From an uncultured Mycoplasmatota bacterium (lineage in GTDB: Bacteria > Bacillota_I > Bacilli_A > RF39 > UBA660), in NCBI GenBank assembly GCA_900549285.1, contig URNW01000007.1, forward strand, positions 1 through 51,582: a DNA stretch of 51,582 nucleotides, written 5' to 3'. The translations under genes and the position numbers were made by a program. Numbering within the stretch: the stretch's first letter is position 1; each line of letters opens with the position of its first letter. This document shows, one piece after another, positions 42,268 through 50,404 of this stretch. The notes under the pieces were generated by a model. It saw only the letters and a list, made by a program, of their open reading frames with translations. It had not been told where the DNA came from and ran no database searches.

Positions 42268-44844
42268 CTACTTAGCTTCATATAAATCTTTACCCTCAGC
42301 AATTCCTACTTTTAAAGGTACATCAAGTTTAATAACATTTTCCATTACATCTTTTACAAGATTCTTTACTTCTTCTTCTTCTTCTTTTATAGTATCAATA
42401 ACCAGTTCATCATGAATTTGTAAAACCATTTTACTTTTAATATGATGCTTCTTAAATTCTTCAAAAACCATAACCATAGCCTTCTTAATAATATCTGCAC
42501 TTGTTCCTTGAATTGGCGTATTAAGAGCAATTCTCTCTCCACTAGATCGAATCATGTAATTACGATTATTAAGTTCTTCAATTGTTCTCTTACGATTAAA
42601 TAAAGTACGCACTGAACCATTTTCATAAGCTTCTTTAATAATATTATCCATATAACGTTTTACTCCTGGATATAACTCATAATATTTATTAATAAACTCT
42701 TGAGCTTGTTTACTACTAATATTTAAATTTTCTCCTAGTCCAAAACCACTAATACCATAAACAATTCCAAAAATAACTGCTTTAGCTGTAGACCTCATTA
42801 ATTTAGTTACTTGGCTCTCATCTACCCCATATATATCAGCGGCCACTTTTGTATGAATATCAGCATCATTTCTAAAGGCTTCAATAAGTTCTTTAGAACC
42901 AGAAATATGAGCAAGAATACGAAGCTCTATTTGTGAATAATCAACACTTAAAAATAAATCATTAGTAGGTAAAAAAGCTCTTCTAACCCTTCTTCCTTCT
43001 TCTCCTCTAATAGGTATATTCTGTAAATTTGGCTCCACACTAGAAAGTCTACCAGTTCTTGTTAAAGTTTGTTTAAAAATCGTATGTATTTTCCCATCAG
43101 AAAATTTAGCATTTTCCAAACTAACTGTATAAGTAGAAACAATTTTACTATAATTGCGATATTCTAATATAAGATCAACAATAGGATGTTTTCCTACCAA
43201 TTTTTGTAATGTAGCAGCATCAGTTTTATATCCTTTTTGGGTTTTTTTACCAACCGCTAAACCAAGCCTTCCAAATAAAACTTCTCCTAATTGCTTTGGA
43301 CTAGCAATATTAAACTCTATGCCAGCCAACTCATATATTTTTTTAGAAATACCTTCTAACTTTACTAAAGCCTCATCTTTTATTTCATCTAAAATTTCAC
43401 TATCTACTTTGACCCCAAAATATTCCATATCCGCTAAAACTCTTGTTAAAGGCATTTCTATTTCTTGAAATAACGAAAACATATTTTCAAGCTTCAATTG
43501 ATTAACATAGGTATCCCTAGTATCAAAAATAAAACGAGATTTTAAAGCAACATCTTTCTTTAAACGTTCACGATCAGTAAATCCATCTTTTTTAGCATCT
43601 TCATAAAATAATACATTAATATTTTCTGGATGCATTAAAAAAGCAATATCATCTTTTGTAAATCCTTTTAAAAGATAAGCAGCAATCATTAAATCATAAT
43701 TAACACTAGGTAAAACTAAACCGTATTTCCGAAAAACAATATCCAAAGCTTTGGCATTATATGTATAAATAGTCTTATCTTTCAAAATAATATCTAAAGA
43801 TTCAAAGTGTTCTTCCTTCATAAAATAATTATGATTTTTATCACTAATACCAATTCCCAAAACTTTCCCTTTATGATAATTCTCTTGATCTAATTCGACA
43901 TAAATACTTACTTCTTCATCAAGTTTTAAATTTGTAAAATCTTCTACTTCATCCAAAACAATATCATCTTTAACAATATTAGGACGTTCAAAATTTTTTA
44001 AAAGAGAATAAAACTCTAAAGATTCAAAAATATCTCCAAGTTCTTTTTCATTTATACCCCGATAACGAATATCTTCAAAGTTAATATTTAATGGCACATC
44101 TCGATAAATAGTAGCAATTTCTTTACTCATAAAAGCATGATCTCGATCTAATTCTAACTTCTCTCTTGTTTTCCCCTTAATAAGAGCAATATTTTCATAA
44201 ATACCTTCTAAAGAATCATATTCTTGCAATAGTTTTAAGGCTGTTTTTTCTCCTATACCCTTTACACCAGGAATATTATCAGATGAATCACCTGCTAATC
44301 CTTTTAAATCAATAACTCTAATAGGATCTATTTTGTATTCTTCTTTAAAAGTATCAGGAGTATACTTAATAAATCCTGTTTGTTTTAAAAGTTTAACATC
44401 CACCACTGGACTAATTAACTGTAATAAATCTCGATCACTAGAAATAATGGTTGCATCATATTCTGGATCTAAATCCGCCATTTTAGCAAGAGTACCAATA
44501 ATATCATCTGCTTCATAAGGTTCCATTTCTAAATACTTAATTCCCATTGCTTCTAATATCTTTCTAGCAATAGGCATTTGTTTAATAAGTTCATCAGGGG
44601 TAGCTTGCCTACCTTCTTTATAAAAATCATATTTCTTTTTTCTAAAATTTTTACCGACATCAAAAGCAACAGCAATATACTCAGGTTTTTCTTCATTCAC
44701 AATTTTATTCATCATAGTTGTAAAACCGTATAACGCATTAGTAGGAAATCCTTTTGTATTTCTCATAATATTACCCGTATAAGCTGTTGCATAAAAACTA
44801 CGAAACATTAAATTATTCCCATCAACTAATATAACTCTTTTCAA
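42268..44844 (-). CDS. polA: DNA polymerase I
   Basis: An 858-aa repair and Okazaki-processing polymerase. The N-terminal 5'-3' exonuclease (about 1-290) has LVDGNNLMFRSFYA, YEADDIIGTLA and GDSSDNIPGVKGIGEKTA. The middle domain (about 300-460) has lost proofreading acids: the first motif reads IYVELDQ instead of DTET, although an Asp survives in NYDLMIAAYLL. The polymerase domain has FLSVDYSQIELRILAH, RSTAKAVIFGIVYG and LQIHDELVID. The start is TTG 44844, with AGGTGA six bases upstream. Lack of proofreading is common in this phylum. Confidence 0.95.
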   Translation of the reverse strand: MKRVILVDGNNLMFRSFYATAYTGNIMRNTKGFPTNALYGFTTMMNKIVNEEKPEYIAVAFDVGKNFRKKKYDFYKEGRQATPDELIKQMPIARKILEAMGIKYLEMEPYEADDIIGTLAKMADLDPEYDATIISSDRDLLQLISPVVDVKLLKQTGFIKYTPDTFKEEYKIDPIRVIDLKGLAGDSSDNIPGVKGIGEKTALKLLQEYDSLEGIYENIALIKGKTREKLELDRDHAFMSKEIATIYRDVPLNINFEDIRYRGINEKELGDIFESLEFYSLLKNFERPNIVKDDIVLDEVEDFTNLKLDEEVSIYVELDQENYHKGKVLGIGISDKNHNYFMKEEHFESLDIILKDKTIYTYNAKALDIVFRKYGLVLPSVNYDLMIAAYLLKGFTKDDIAFLMHPENINVLFYEDAKKDGFTDRERLKKDVALKSRFIFDTRDTYVNQLKLENMFSLFQEIEMPLTRVLADMEYFGVKVDSEILDEIKDEALVKLEGISKKIYELAGIEFNIASPKQLGEVLFGRLGLAVGKKTQKGYKTDAATLQKLVGKHPIVDLILEYRNYSKIVSTYTVSLENAKFSDGKIHTIFKQTLTRTGRLSSVEPNLQNIPIRGEEGRRVRRAFLPTNDLFLSVDYSQIELRILAHISGSKELIEAFRNDADIHTKVAADIYGVDESQVTKLMRSTAKAVIFGIVYGISGFGLGENLNISSKQAQEFINKYYELYPGVKRYMDNIIKEAYENGSVRTLFNRKRTIEELNNRNYMIRSSGERIALNTPIQGTSADIIKKAMVMVFEEFKKHHIKSKMVLQIHDELVIDTIKEEEEEVKNLVKDVMENVIKLDVPLKVGIAEGKDLYEAK

Positions 44845-44888
44845 ATTGATTCACCTCTAACCTCTAAAAAAATTATATCATATTTTAT

Positions 44889-44918
44889 TAAAAGAAAAAA
44901 GAAACTTATTGGTTTCTT
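44889..44918 (-). terminator. Terminator of the AI-2E-family gene
   Basis: A 7-bp perfect stem (AAGAAAC at 44899-44905, GTTTCTT at 44912-44918) is followed by TTTTTC on the minus strand, 4 bp from the stop codon. Confidence 0.75.
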
Positions 44919-44921
44919 CTT

Positions 44922-46046
44922 CTAATTAGTCTTTTTATGATTTTTATTTAAAAGTCGATCATTAACATCTGTTGCCAAAACACTATAACAAATAGAAGCA
45001 ATAGGAACGCTTATAAGCATTCCAATAACTCCAGCTAAACTCGCTCCAATTGTAACAGCAACAAAAACCCATATTCCAGGTAATCCAACTGATTTGCCTA
45101 CAACTTTTGGATAGATAAGATTTCCTTCAAATTGCTGTAAAACAAGAATAAAGATGATAAAAATAAGTGCTTTTATAGGACTTACCATAAAGATTAAAAA
45201 TGCTCCCACAATTGTACCAATAAAAGCACCATAAACAGGAATCAAAGCTGTTACACCAATAAGTACCGATATTGTAGCAGCATAAGGAATCCCAAGTAAA
45301 AGCATTCCAATAAAGCACAAAACTCCTATAATAACTGCTTCTAAACACTGACCACTAACAAAATGAGCACATATCTTATTAGATAGCTTACAAACATCAT
45401 AAATTTTATGAACTCTTTTAATAGGAATATATGCTTTTAAAACTTTATTTACTTGATATAAAAGCTTTTCTTTCTGAACCAGCAAATAAATAGCAAAAAC
45501 AATGGCAATAACAAAATTAACGAATATTGTAATAACATTAGACGCAACACCTAATGTAACTTCTATAATTTGATCACTATTATTTTTAATAAATTGAACT
45601 GCTACATTTCCAAAATCTTTGATTCCTTCTTCTATATTCTGAATCATATTAGGATCAACATGAAAACGATTTAGTAATTCTTTAACATTTTCTTCATATA
45701 CTGGCATATTATCTACAAATAAACTAACAGTATTTTTAAGTTGAGGAATAATAAGCAAAAGTAAAATAATTATAAATGAAAAAATAATAGCTAAAGATAA
45801 AACAAGACTAATAGTTCTTTTACTCTTATCTTTCATTTTAGACTTATTAAGTAATCTTTTTTCTATAAAATTAATTAAAATATTAAGAACAAAAGCTATA
45901 ACAATACCCAATATAAAAGGCATGATAAGCTTAAATAAAAAGCTTAAAAATTGCCATATTTCTTTAATATGAATAAAAGCAAATATAATTACAATTGTAA
46001 AAAAAATTATTTTTAATATTTCTTTTTTATTCTCTTTAGTTATCAC
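44922..46046 (-). CDS. AI-2E-family membrane transporter
   Basis: A 374-aa member of PF01594 with seven to eight membrane segments and a soluble middle loop (about 110-165). The conserved region near the C-terminus is seen (LIPVYGAFIGTIVGAFL, then QQFEGNLIYPKVVGKSVGL). Relatives export autoinducer-2 or act as Na+/H+ antiporters; the substrate here is unknown. The start is GTG 46046 with GGTGATG upstream. It is transcribed alone, upstream of polA. Confidence 0.88.
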   Translation of the reverse strand: MITKENKKEILKIIFFTIVIIFAFIHIKEIWQFLSFLFKLIMPFILGIVIAFVLNILINFIEKRLLNKSKMKDKSKRTISLVLSLAIIFSFIIILLLLIIPQLKNTVSLFVDNMPVYEENVKELLNRFHVDPNMIQNIEEGIKDFGNVAVQFIKNNSDQIIEVTLGVASNVITIFVNFVIAIVFAIYLLVQKEKLLYQVNKVLKAYIPIKRVHKIYDVCKLSNKICAHFVSGQCLEAVIIGVLCFIGMLLLGIPYAATISVLIGVTALIPVYGAFIGTIVGAFLIFMVSPIKALIFIIFILVLQQFEGNLIYPKVVGKSVGLPGIWVFVAVTIGASLAGVIGMLISVPIASICYSVLATDVNDRLLNKNHKKTN

Positions 46047-46097
46047 TTACATCACCACTAATATTATAATATAAAGAAAATAAAAAAGAAATCCTTA

Positions 46098-46125
46098 AAA
46101 GAAAAAAATGAATCAAATGATCCAT
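46098..46125 (-). terminator. Terminator of divIVA
   Basis: The arms ATGAATC (46108-46114) and GATCCAT (46119-46125) pair with one G-T wobble, and TTTTTTTC follows on the minus strand. The stop codon at 46125-46127 touches it. Confidence 0.65.
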
Positions 46126-46550
46126 TAATAATCTTCATTAATACTGTCAATAAACTCAATTTGTTCATCAACAACACTTTTAAGTCTTCTTTTAAATATA
46201 ACAACTCTTCTTTTTAATGTTTCGGCATCTTGCTCTATTTTATCAGCCTTCAAAAGAGCATCATTTACAATTCTAGAAGCATTTCTTCTAGCATCTTCAA
46301 TAACTCCTTTAGCCTCATCTCTAGCTACCCTTTTAATTTGATTAGAAGCATCTTCAGCAACAACTAAAGCTCTATTAAGAGTATTTTCCATGTTTTGATA
46401 TTTTTCTAAATCTTTCTTTAACCTGTCAATTTCTTCATCTTGGTGCTTTAACTTATTTAACATAGACTCATACTCTTGTGTTACTTCTTGAACAAAATTG
46501 TTTACTTCTATCTTATTATAGCCATTTAAACTCGTATTAAATTTTTTCAA
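46125..46550 (-). CDS. divIVA: DivIVA-domain cell-division protein
   Basis: A 141-aa coiled-coil protein. The N-terminal membrane-curvature-binding part is FNTSLNGYNKIEVNNFVQEV (family: F-x-x-x-x-GY-x-x-x-EV-x-x-F), and a coiled coil runs from about 22 to the end. The start is TTG 46550 with GAGGTGAGG upstream. It follows sepF by 32 bp, as in many Firmicutes, and would direct septum placement and pole functions. Confidence 0.9.
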   Translation of the reverse strand: MKKFNTSLNGYNKIEVNNFVQEVTQEYESMLNKLKHQDEEIDRLKKDLEKYQNMENTLNRALVVAEDASNQIKRVARDEAKGVIEDARRNASRIVNDALLKADKIEQDAETLKRRVVIFKRRLKSVVDEQIEFIDSINEDY

Positions 46551-46582
46551 AAGAGCCTCACCTCAACAAACTTACTCTTATT

Positions 46583-46990
46583 TTACCATTCTTCTTCTAC
46601 ATCAGCTTTATTTTTTTCAGATTCATCTGAAATTTTTCCTTGAACATTAACATTTTTAGGTGTACAAAGATAGATTCCAACGCCTATTTTTTGCATTGTA
46701 CCCCCAATAGCATAAATACAACCACTTAAAAAATCTATAATTCTTTTGGCTTGATCAGAAGTAACACGCTTTAAATTCACAACAACACTATTTCGATTCT
46801 TTAAATGATCCGCTATTTGTTGTGATTCTGAATAAGCACGTGGTTCTAATAATATCATTTTATTTCCAGATTTATCTGCTTCTGCTAATGCGTCAGCTTC
46901 ACTAATATTATAAAACTCATCTTCTGTTCCAGTTAAAGATTCATCATCATCAACATCTTTAAAAAGACTTTTAAATTTACCTAGAGCCAT
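46583..46990 (-). CDS. sepF: Cell division protein SepF
   Basis: Tethers FtsZ to the membrane and organises the septum. The 135-aa protein has a short N-terminal region (usual amphipathic anchor LGKFKSLFK), then the SepF core ILLEPRAYSESQQIADHL, NSVVVNLKRV, RIIDFLSGCIYAIGG and YLCTPKNV. GGAGGAG precedes the ATG. It has its own good promoter and is co-transcribed with divIVA. Confidence 0.95.
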   Translation of the reverse strand: MALGKFKSLFKDVDDDESLTGTEDEFYNISEADALAEADKSGNKMILLEPRAYSESQQIADHLKNRNSVVVNLKRVTSDQAKRIIDFLSGCIYAIGGTMQKIGVGIYLCTPKNVNVQGKISDESEKNKADVEEEW

Positions 46991-47023
46991 TATACACTCC
47001 TCCTATTATTAAATTACTCTCTT

Positions 47024-47052
47024 ATTCTATCAAATATTTCCTAATAATGCAA
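47024..47052 (-). promoter_or_regulatory. Promoter of sepF-divIVA
   Basis: TTGCAT (47047-47052) and TAGAAT (47024-47029) are 17 nt apart, about 34 nt upstream of the sepF ATG. Confidence 0.75.
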
Positions 47053-47064
47053 GAGCTCTATTAT

Positions 47065-47106
47065 TAAAAAATGTTCAAATTATAGATATTCCATAATTTG
47101 AACATT
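47065..47106 (-). terminator. Terminator built into the end of the 95-aa gene
   Basis: A 14-bp perfect stem (47070-47083 and 47093-47106, 9-nt loop) is followed by Ts on the minus strand. The final nine codons and the TAA stop at 47080 are inside the hairpin. It separates the upstream three-gene operon from sepF. Confidence 0.88.
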
Positions 47107-47367
47107 CTTAGCTAATTTAGATACTAAATCTTTTTGATCATATTTATTAAATATTTCTACAAAATTACTATTATCCATTAAAAACATATCATGATAATGA
47201 ACAAATATTTCTATTAAATTAGTAACACCCATATCATTTAAATATTCTAAATTCTTAGAAACTAATTTCTTATGAGCTTCTAATTCTTTAATAAGAGCAC
47301 TAGTTGAATTTTCTTTTAAAGCATCTATATCTTTTTTTTCAAAACCAAACTTTTCTAGAAATTTCAC
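47080..47367 (-). CDS. Hypothetical protein (third gene of operon upstream of sepF)
   Basis: A 95-aa helical, soluble protein that I do not recognise. The start is GTG 47367, overlapping the previous stop (GTGA), with AGAGGG upstream. Its second half (NLEYLNDMGVTNLIEIF, then FVEIFNKYDQKDLVSKL) loosely resembles the C-terminal part of the 387-aa protein two genes upstream (NVNIFKDNDLSLDIFADH). This suggests a shared helical repeat unit of about 40 residues. Confidence 0.7.
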   Translation of the reverse strand: MKFLEKFGFEKKDIDALKENSTSALIKELEAHKKLVSKNLEYLNDMGVTNLIEIFVHYHDMFLMDNSNFVEIFNKYDQKDLVSKLAKNVQIMEYL

Positions 47368-48122
47368 GCTATCCCTCTTTTCTCTTGGTCTTGTAATTCA
47401 TCAGGACAAGCTTCCAATACCATATCTCTTAAAGCTTCCATTTCTGGAGTAGGATCAATTCCATCAAACATAACTCCATCTACCACATCACGAATAGGTA
47501 AAAAATGATATTCTTTTCTAGAAAGAGCCCCAATTATTTTATTTACAATATTATCAACAATAATTGGTAAATTACTATTAGTAGGATTTTGTAAAATCAA
47601 ATAATTCAAATTTTTAACAATACTATTATAAACTTGTCGATCCTCAGGATCTAATAAAGATAAGCGATCTTCTTCTTGACTTAATTCTTGAGCCGTTTTA
47701 ATAGATCCCATTGGTTTATGTGAACTGTATAAAGCAAATGTTAAAGAATCTTCTAATTCCTTAATAAAAGTATTATCTTCATTTAAATAAACCAAATTAT
47801 TTGCCATACAGAATTTGACTCTTTCTAGGAATCCTCTTTTAAAAGATGCTGGCCTCAAATTATAACTAAAAATATCTCTTAAACCCAATTTATTGATTTC
47901 TTCTAAAACAGGATCAAGTTCAGCACTTTCCTTTTCATTCATAGTAAAAATCTTTAAAAATTCTCCTGGTACAACATCTAAAGAATATCCATATTGAACA
48001 AATTTATTCTTTATTTCTTTTACCATATCTTCTTGAGCCTTATGAATTGCTATTAAATATTTAGTAATTAAAACTCCATCTTCTGTTTTAATTCCCATAT
48101 CCATAAATTTTTTAAATTCCAT
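47364..48122 (-). CDS. Hypothetical protein (second gene of operon upstream of sepF)
   Basis: A 252-aa soluble, mostly helical protein, not recognised. No signal peptide, membrane segment or catalytic motif stands out. GGGAGG precedes the ATG. It lies 13 bp after the coiled-coil gene and overlaps the next gene by 4 bp, so all three are expressed together. A region near residues 145-200 (DPEDRQVYNSIVKNL, NPTNSNLPIIVDNIVNKI) looks like a helical bundle. Conservation next to sepF in relatives would point to a division role. Confidence 0.7.
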   Translation of the reverse strand: MEFKKFMDMGIKTEDGVLITKYLIAIHKAQEDMVKEIKNKFVQYGYSLDVVPGEFLKIFTMNEKESAELDPVLEEINKLGLRDIFSYNLRPASFKRGFLERVKFCMANNLVYLNEDNTFIKELEDSLTFALYSSHKPMGSIKTAQELSQEEDRLSLLDPEDRQVYNSIVKNLNYLILQNPTNSNLPIIVDNIVNKIIGALSRKEYHFLPIRDVVDGVMFDGIDPTPEMEALRDMVLEACPDELQDQEKRGIA

Positions 48123-48135
48123 TTTATAAACCTCC

Positions 48136-49299
48136 CTAATAAGCCATAAGTGGCACTTTCTTTGGATCTAGCCCACTATTTTGCAATAATATAATTGCTT
48201 TATCTAAACCTTTATAATCATATTTAGTAAGAACCGTTGGATTAAGATAAATATCTAAAGCACTCTTACCAATTCTAAGCAAACGATCAACTTTAGCTTC
48301 CAACTCTTTATCATAAATTAAATTAATATGATCAGCAAATATATCTAAACTTAAATCATTATCTTTAAATATATTAACATTTCTCTTAATCACTTTCTCA
48401 TTATAATGCTCTAAAATCTGATCTAAATCACTAGTAGTATAATCTAAATAATCAAGTCCAATTTCATTAAATAAATCAATCAAATCCTCACGATCAAACT
48501 TTTTTTCATTCTCGCTTTCATTTAATTCTTTTGCACTCATTTCTTGAGTGATAGTAGCTTCTTCCACCTGCGAATCATCTTCCAAGTTTTCATCTACTTG
48601 AGGAGCTATTTCCTCTTGATTTTTAGCTTCTTGCATTACTTCACTAATTGATTTCTTTTCAGATTCTTTAATTCTAGCATCATAATCATATAATGCATCT
48701 TCAGGAAACATCAAAATTTTAGCAGCTTCTCTAGTGTCTTCTTCTGATAAATCAAATTGCTCTAAAAGTGAAGTAATTGAATCTCTTGTAATATTAATAT
48801 TACCCGCTAAAGCAAGTTCAAAATATTCATTTAATTTTTCTTGATTAGCAACAGCAGCATCTCTTCTAATGCCAATTTCCTCAATTGTGGTAATAGCACT
48901 ATTCATTTCCTCTTCTACTTTTACTAATTCTTCTTTACTAGTTTTAATATCTTCATTAACTTCTTCAATAGTATCAGGTAAAGAATGGTCTAACTTTTCT
49001 ACTAAAGCTTCTGGATCAAAATTAATATGTAAACGATCAATTACCGTTTCAAAAGATTTTTTATCAATTCCCTTTAAAACTTCAATTAATTTTTTCCCTT
49101 GTTCACTTAAATTTTTACTATCAGCTTCAAGTCCAGCAATTTTTTCTTGTAAATCAGCTTTCTCAGCAGTAGTTCTCTCTTTCGTTTCCTCTGCTTTTTG
49201 ATGAGCACTTTCCATTTCTTTAAATACCACACTATCACTGCCACGTAGATTATATAATTTATCAAGAAGTCTTGTAACCTCTGGAGATAATATTTTCAT
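48136..49299 (-). CDS. Coiled-coil protein of unknown function (first gene of operon upstream of sepF)
   Basis: A 387-aa acidic protein starting at ATG 49299 (AAGGAG upstream). Residues about 20-70 and 115-155 are strong coiled coils rich in Glu and Lys. The middle (about 165-200) has a short helical domain, about 215-265 is acidic and low in complexity, and the last 120 residues are helical repeats (LFNEIGLDYLDYTTSDL; VLTKYDYKGLDKAI; NSGLDPKKVPLMAY). It has no membrane segment. The function is unknown. A scaffold-like role near the division genes is possible but only inferred. Confidence 0.75.
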   Translation of the reverse strand: MKILSPEVTRLLDKLYNLRGSDSVVFKEMESAHQKAEETKERTTAEKADLQEKIAGLEADSKNLSEQGKKLIEVLKGIDKKSFETVIDRLHINFDPEALVEKLDHSLPDTIEEVNEDIKTSKEELVKVEEEMNSAITTIEEIGIRRDAAVANQEKLNEYFELALAGNINITRDSITSLLEQFDLSEEDTREAAKILMFPEDALYDYDARIKESEKKSISEVMQEAKNQEEIAPQVDENLEDDSQVEEATITQEMSAKELNESENEKKFDREDLIDLFNEIGLDYLDYTTSDLDQILEHYNEKVIKRNVNIFKDNDLSLDIFADHINLIYDKELEAKVDRLLRIGKSALDIYLNPTVLTKYDYKGLDKAIILLQNSGLDPKKVPLMAY

Positions 49300-49388
49300 A
49301 ACCAACACTCCTTATTCTGTAAACAATTATAACAAACCAACAACAAAATGTAAACTACTTTTTCTAACAATCTTCAATTAAATTAAAA

Positions 49389-49526
49389 TTATCTCACATT
49401 AGATATATTTTGTCTTTCCTTAATATAATCTTGATAGTTCCAAACTTTTTCAGGAATCAATAATGTTTTTAAAAACGCTGTATTTGTTTTTTGATCAATA
49501 GTAACATCTAATACTTTCAATTTGGC
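49389..49526 (-). pseudogene. Out-of-frame 3' remnant of the ADP-ribosyltransferase-like gene
   Basis: Directly after the upstream reading frame goes off course (near 49519-49530), another frame stays open for 45 codons (AKLKVLDVTIDQKTNTAFLK, TLLIPEKVWNYQDYI, KERQNISNVR, then TAA at 49389). It reads like protein sequence but has no start codon or ribosome site. It would continue the domain if one or two bases were gained or lost. It shows no clear ExE motif. Confidence 0.5.
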
Positions 49527-50068
49527 TTACCTGTTAAAGTAAATGGATTATTATAATAAAAACTTTTCTTTTTTATCAAACTAGTTGAAATAAAACCTTC
49601 CTCATATAAAAATTGATTTTTTAAATAAATCAAATCCGTTAATTTAAAAATACCATAAGACTGAAAAGCAAGTAAACTAACTCCCCGATAAGTATTAATA
49701 CCAATTGGTAATGGCTTTGCTTTAACAAAGATTTTTCTTATTTTTTCAGCCAACAAAATATACTTTTCTTTAAGTCCCTCTGTAAGCTTTCCATTTACTT
49801 CATAATTCCAACAATTTCTTAAAACTGCATTAATTTCTCGAAATTCAAGTCCCGTATATCTTCGTAAATCTTGTTGTTCTTCCAAATTTAATTCTTCTAA
49901 AAAAGAATTTAAAACATGATCTAATAAAAAAAATATTTCATCCTCAGTTTCAAAAGATACATAACTTTTCTTGACTATTTCATCAATATAACTATTTACT
50001 TCATCTTTTCTCTCAGCAATATATCTAAGTACATATGAAGTATTATCACTAATTCCTTTTTCCATCAT
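49517..50068 (-). CDS. Putative ADP-ribosyltransferase exoenzyme-like protein, C-terminus lost
   Basis: A 183-aa protein resembling PF03496 toxins. It has the helical lead DLRRYTGLEFREINAVLR (family: YTG-x-x-Y-x-x-IN-x-x-LR), the NAD-contacting Arg in NTYRGV (about 127-130) and the STS strand in EEGFISTS (about 156-163). The catalytic ExE loop that should follow 40-60 residues later is missing, because the frame ends shortly after; a remnant in another frame lies downstream. No signal peptide is seen. AGGTGAG precedes ATG 50068/50065. It is probably a decayed toxin or effector, or the victim of a frameshift. The family is a good guess, activity unlikely as read. Confidence 0.68.
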   Translation of the reverse strand: MMEKGISDNTSYVLRYIAERKDEVNSYIDEIVKKSYVSFETEDEIFFLLDHVLNSFLEELNLEEQQDLRRYTGLEFREINAVLRNCWNYEVNGKLTEGLKEKYILLAEKIRKIFVKAKPLPIGINTYRGVSLLAFQSYGIFKLTDLIYLKNQFLYEEGFISTSLIKKKSFYYNNPFTLTGKPN

Positions 50069-50404
50069 TACTCACCTACTTTTGTTAACATTTTAACATA
50101 TCCATTTAAATTAATAAATAACTATATAAATTAATCTCATCTACAAGTTTATATAACATTTAAAATTATTCTATCAAAACAGTATTTAAAACCCAAAATC
50201 TAATTTATAAAGTTATATACATTATAGCTTCACTTAATATTAGATTAGTATTACATGTATTCCCTATATTTAGTTATCTAAGGTAAAACAAATTTTAAAT
50301 TGTATGAACTATAAAAAACTCAACCAAATAGTTGAGGATTTTTACATATAATAATATAATAAGTTTTATTACTTTTGAAGAAAAGAGTACATAAAACAAA
50401 TTTA
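50069..50404. other. AT-rich intergenic region of 336 bp
   Basis: I see no gene on either strand. A possible extended -10 (TGTTAAAAT, minus strand, 50090-50098) could serve the ADP-ribosyltransferase-like gene. The only clear structure is the terminator at 50311-50341. The rest is featureless AT-rich sequence. Confidence 0.5.
50309..50341 (-). terminator. Terminator of the second surface-protein copy
   Basis: A 6-bp perfect stem (CTCAAC at 50319-50324, GTTGAG at 50331-50336) is flanked by A runs on one side and T runs on the other, giving T tails on both strands. It lies downstream of the gene that ends at 50405. Confidence 0.75.
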
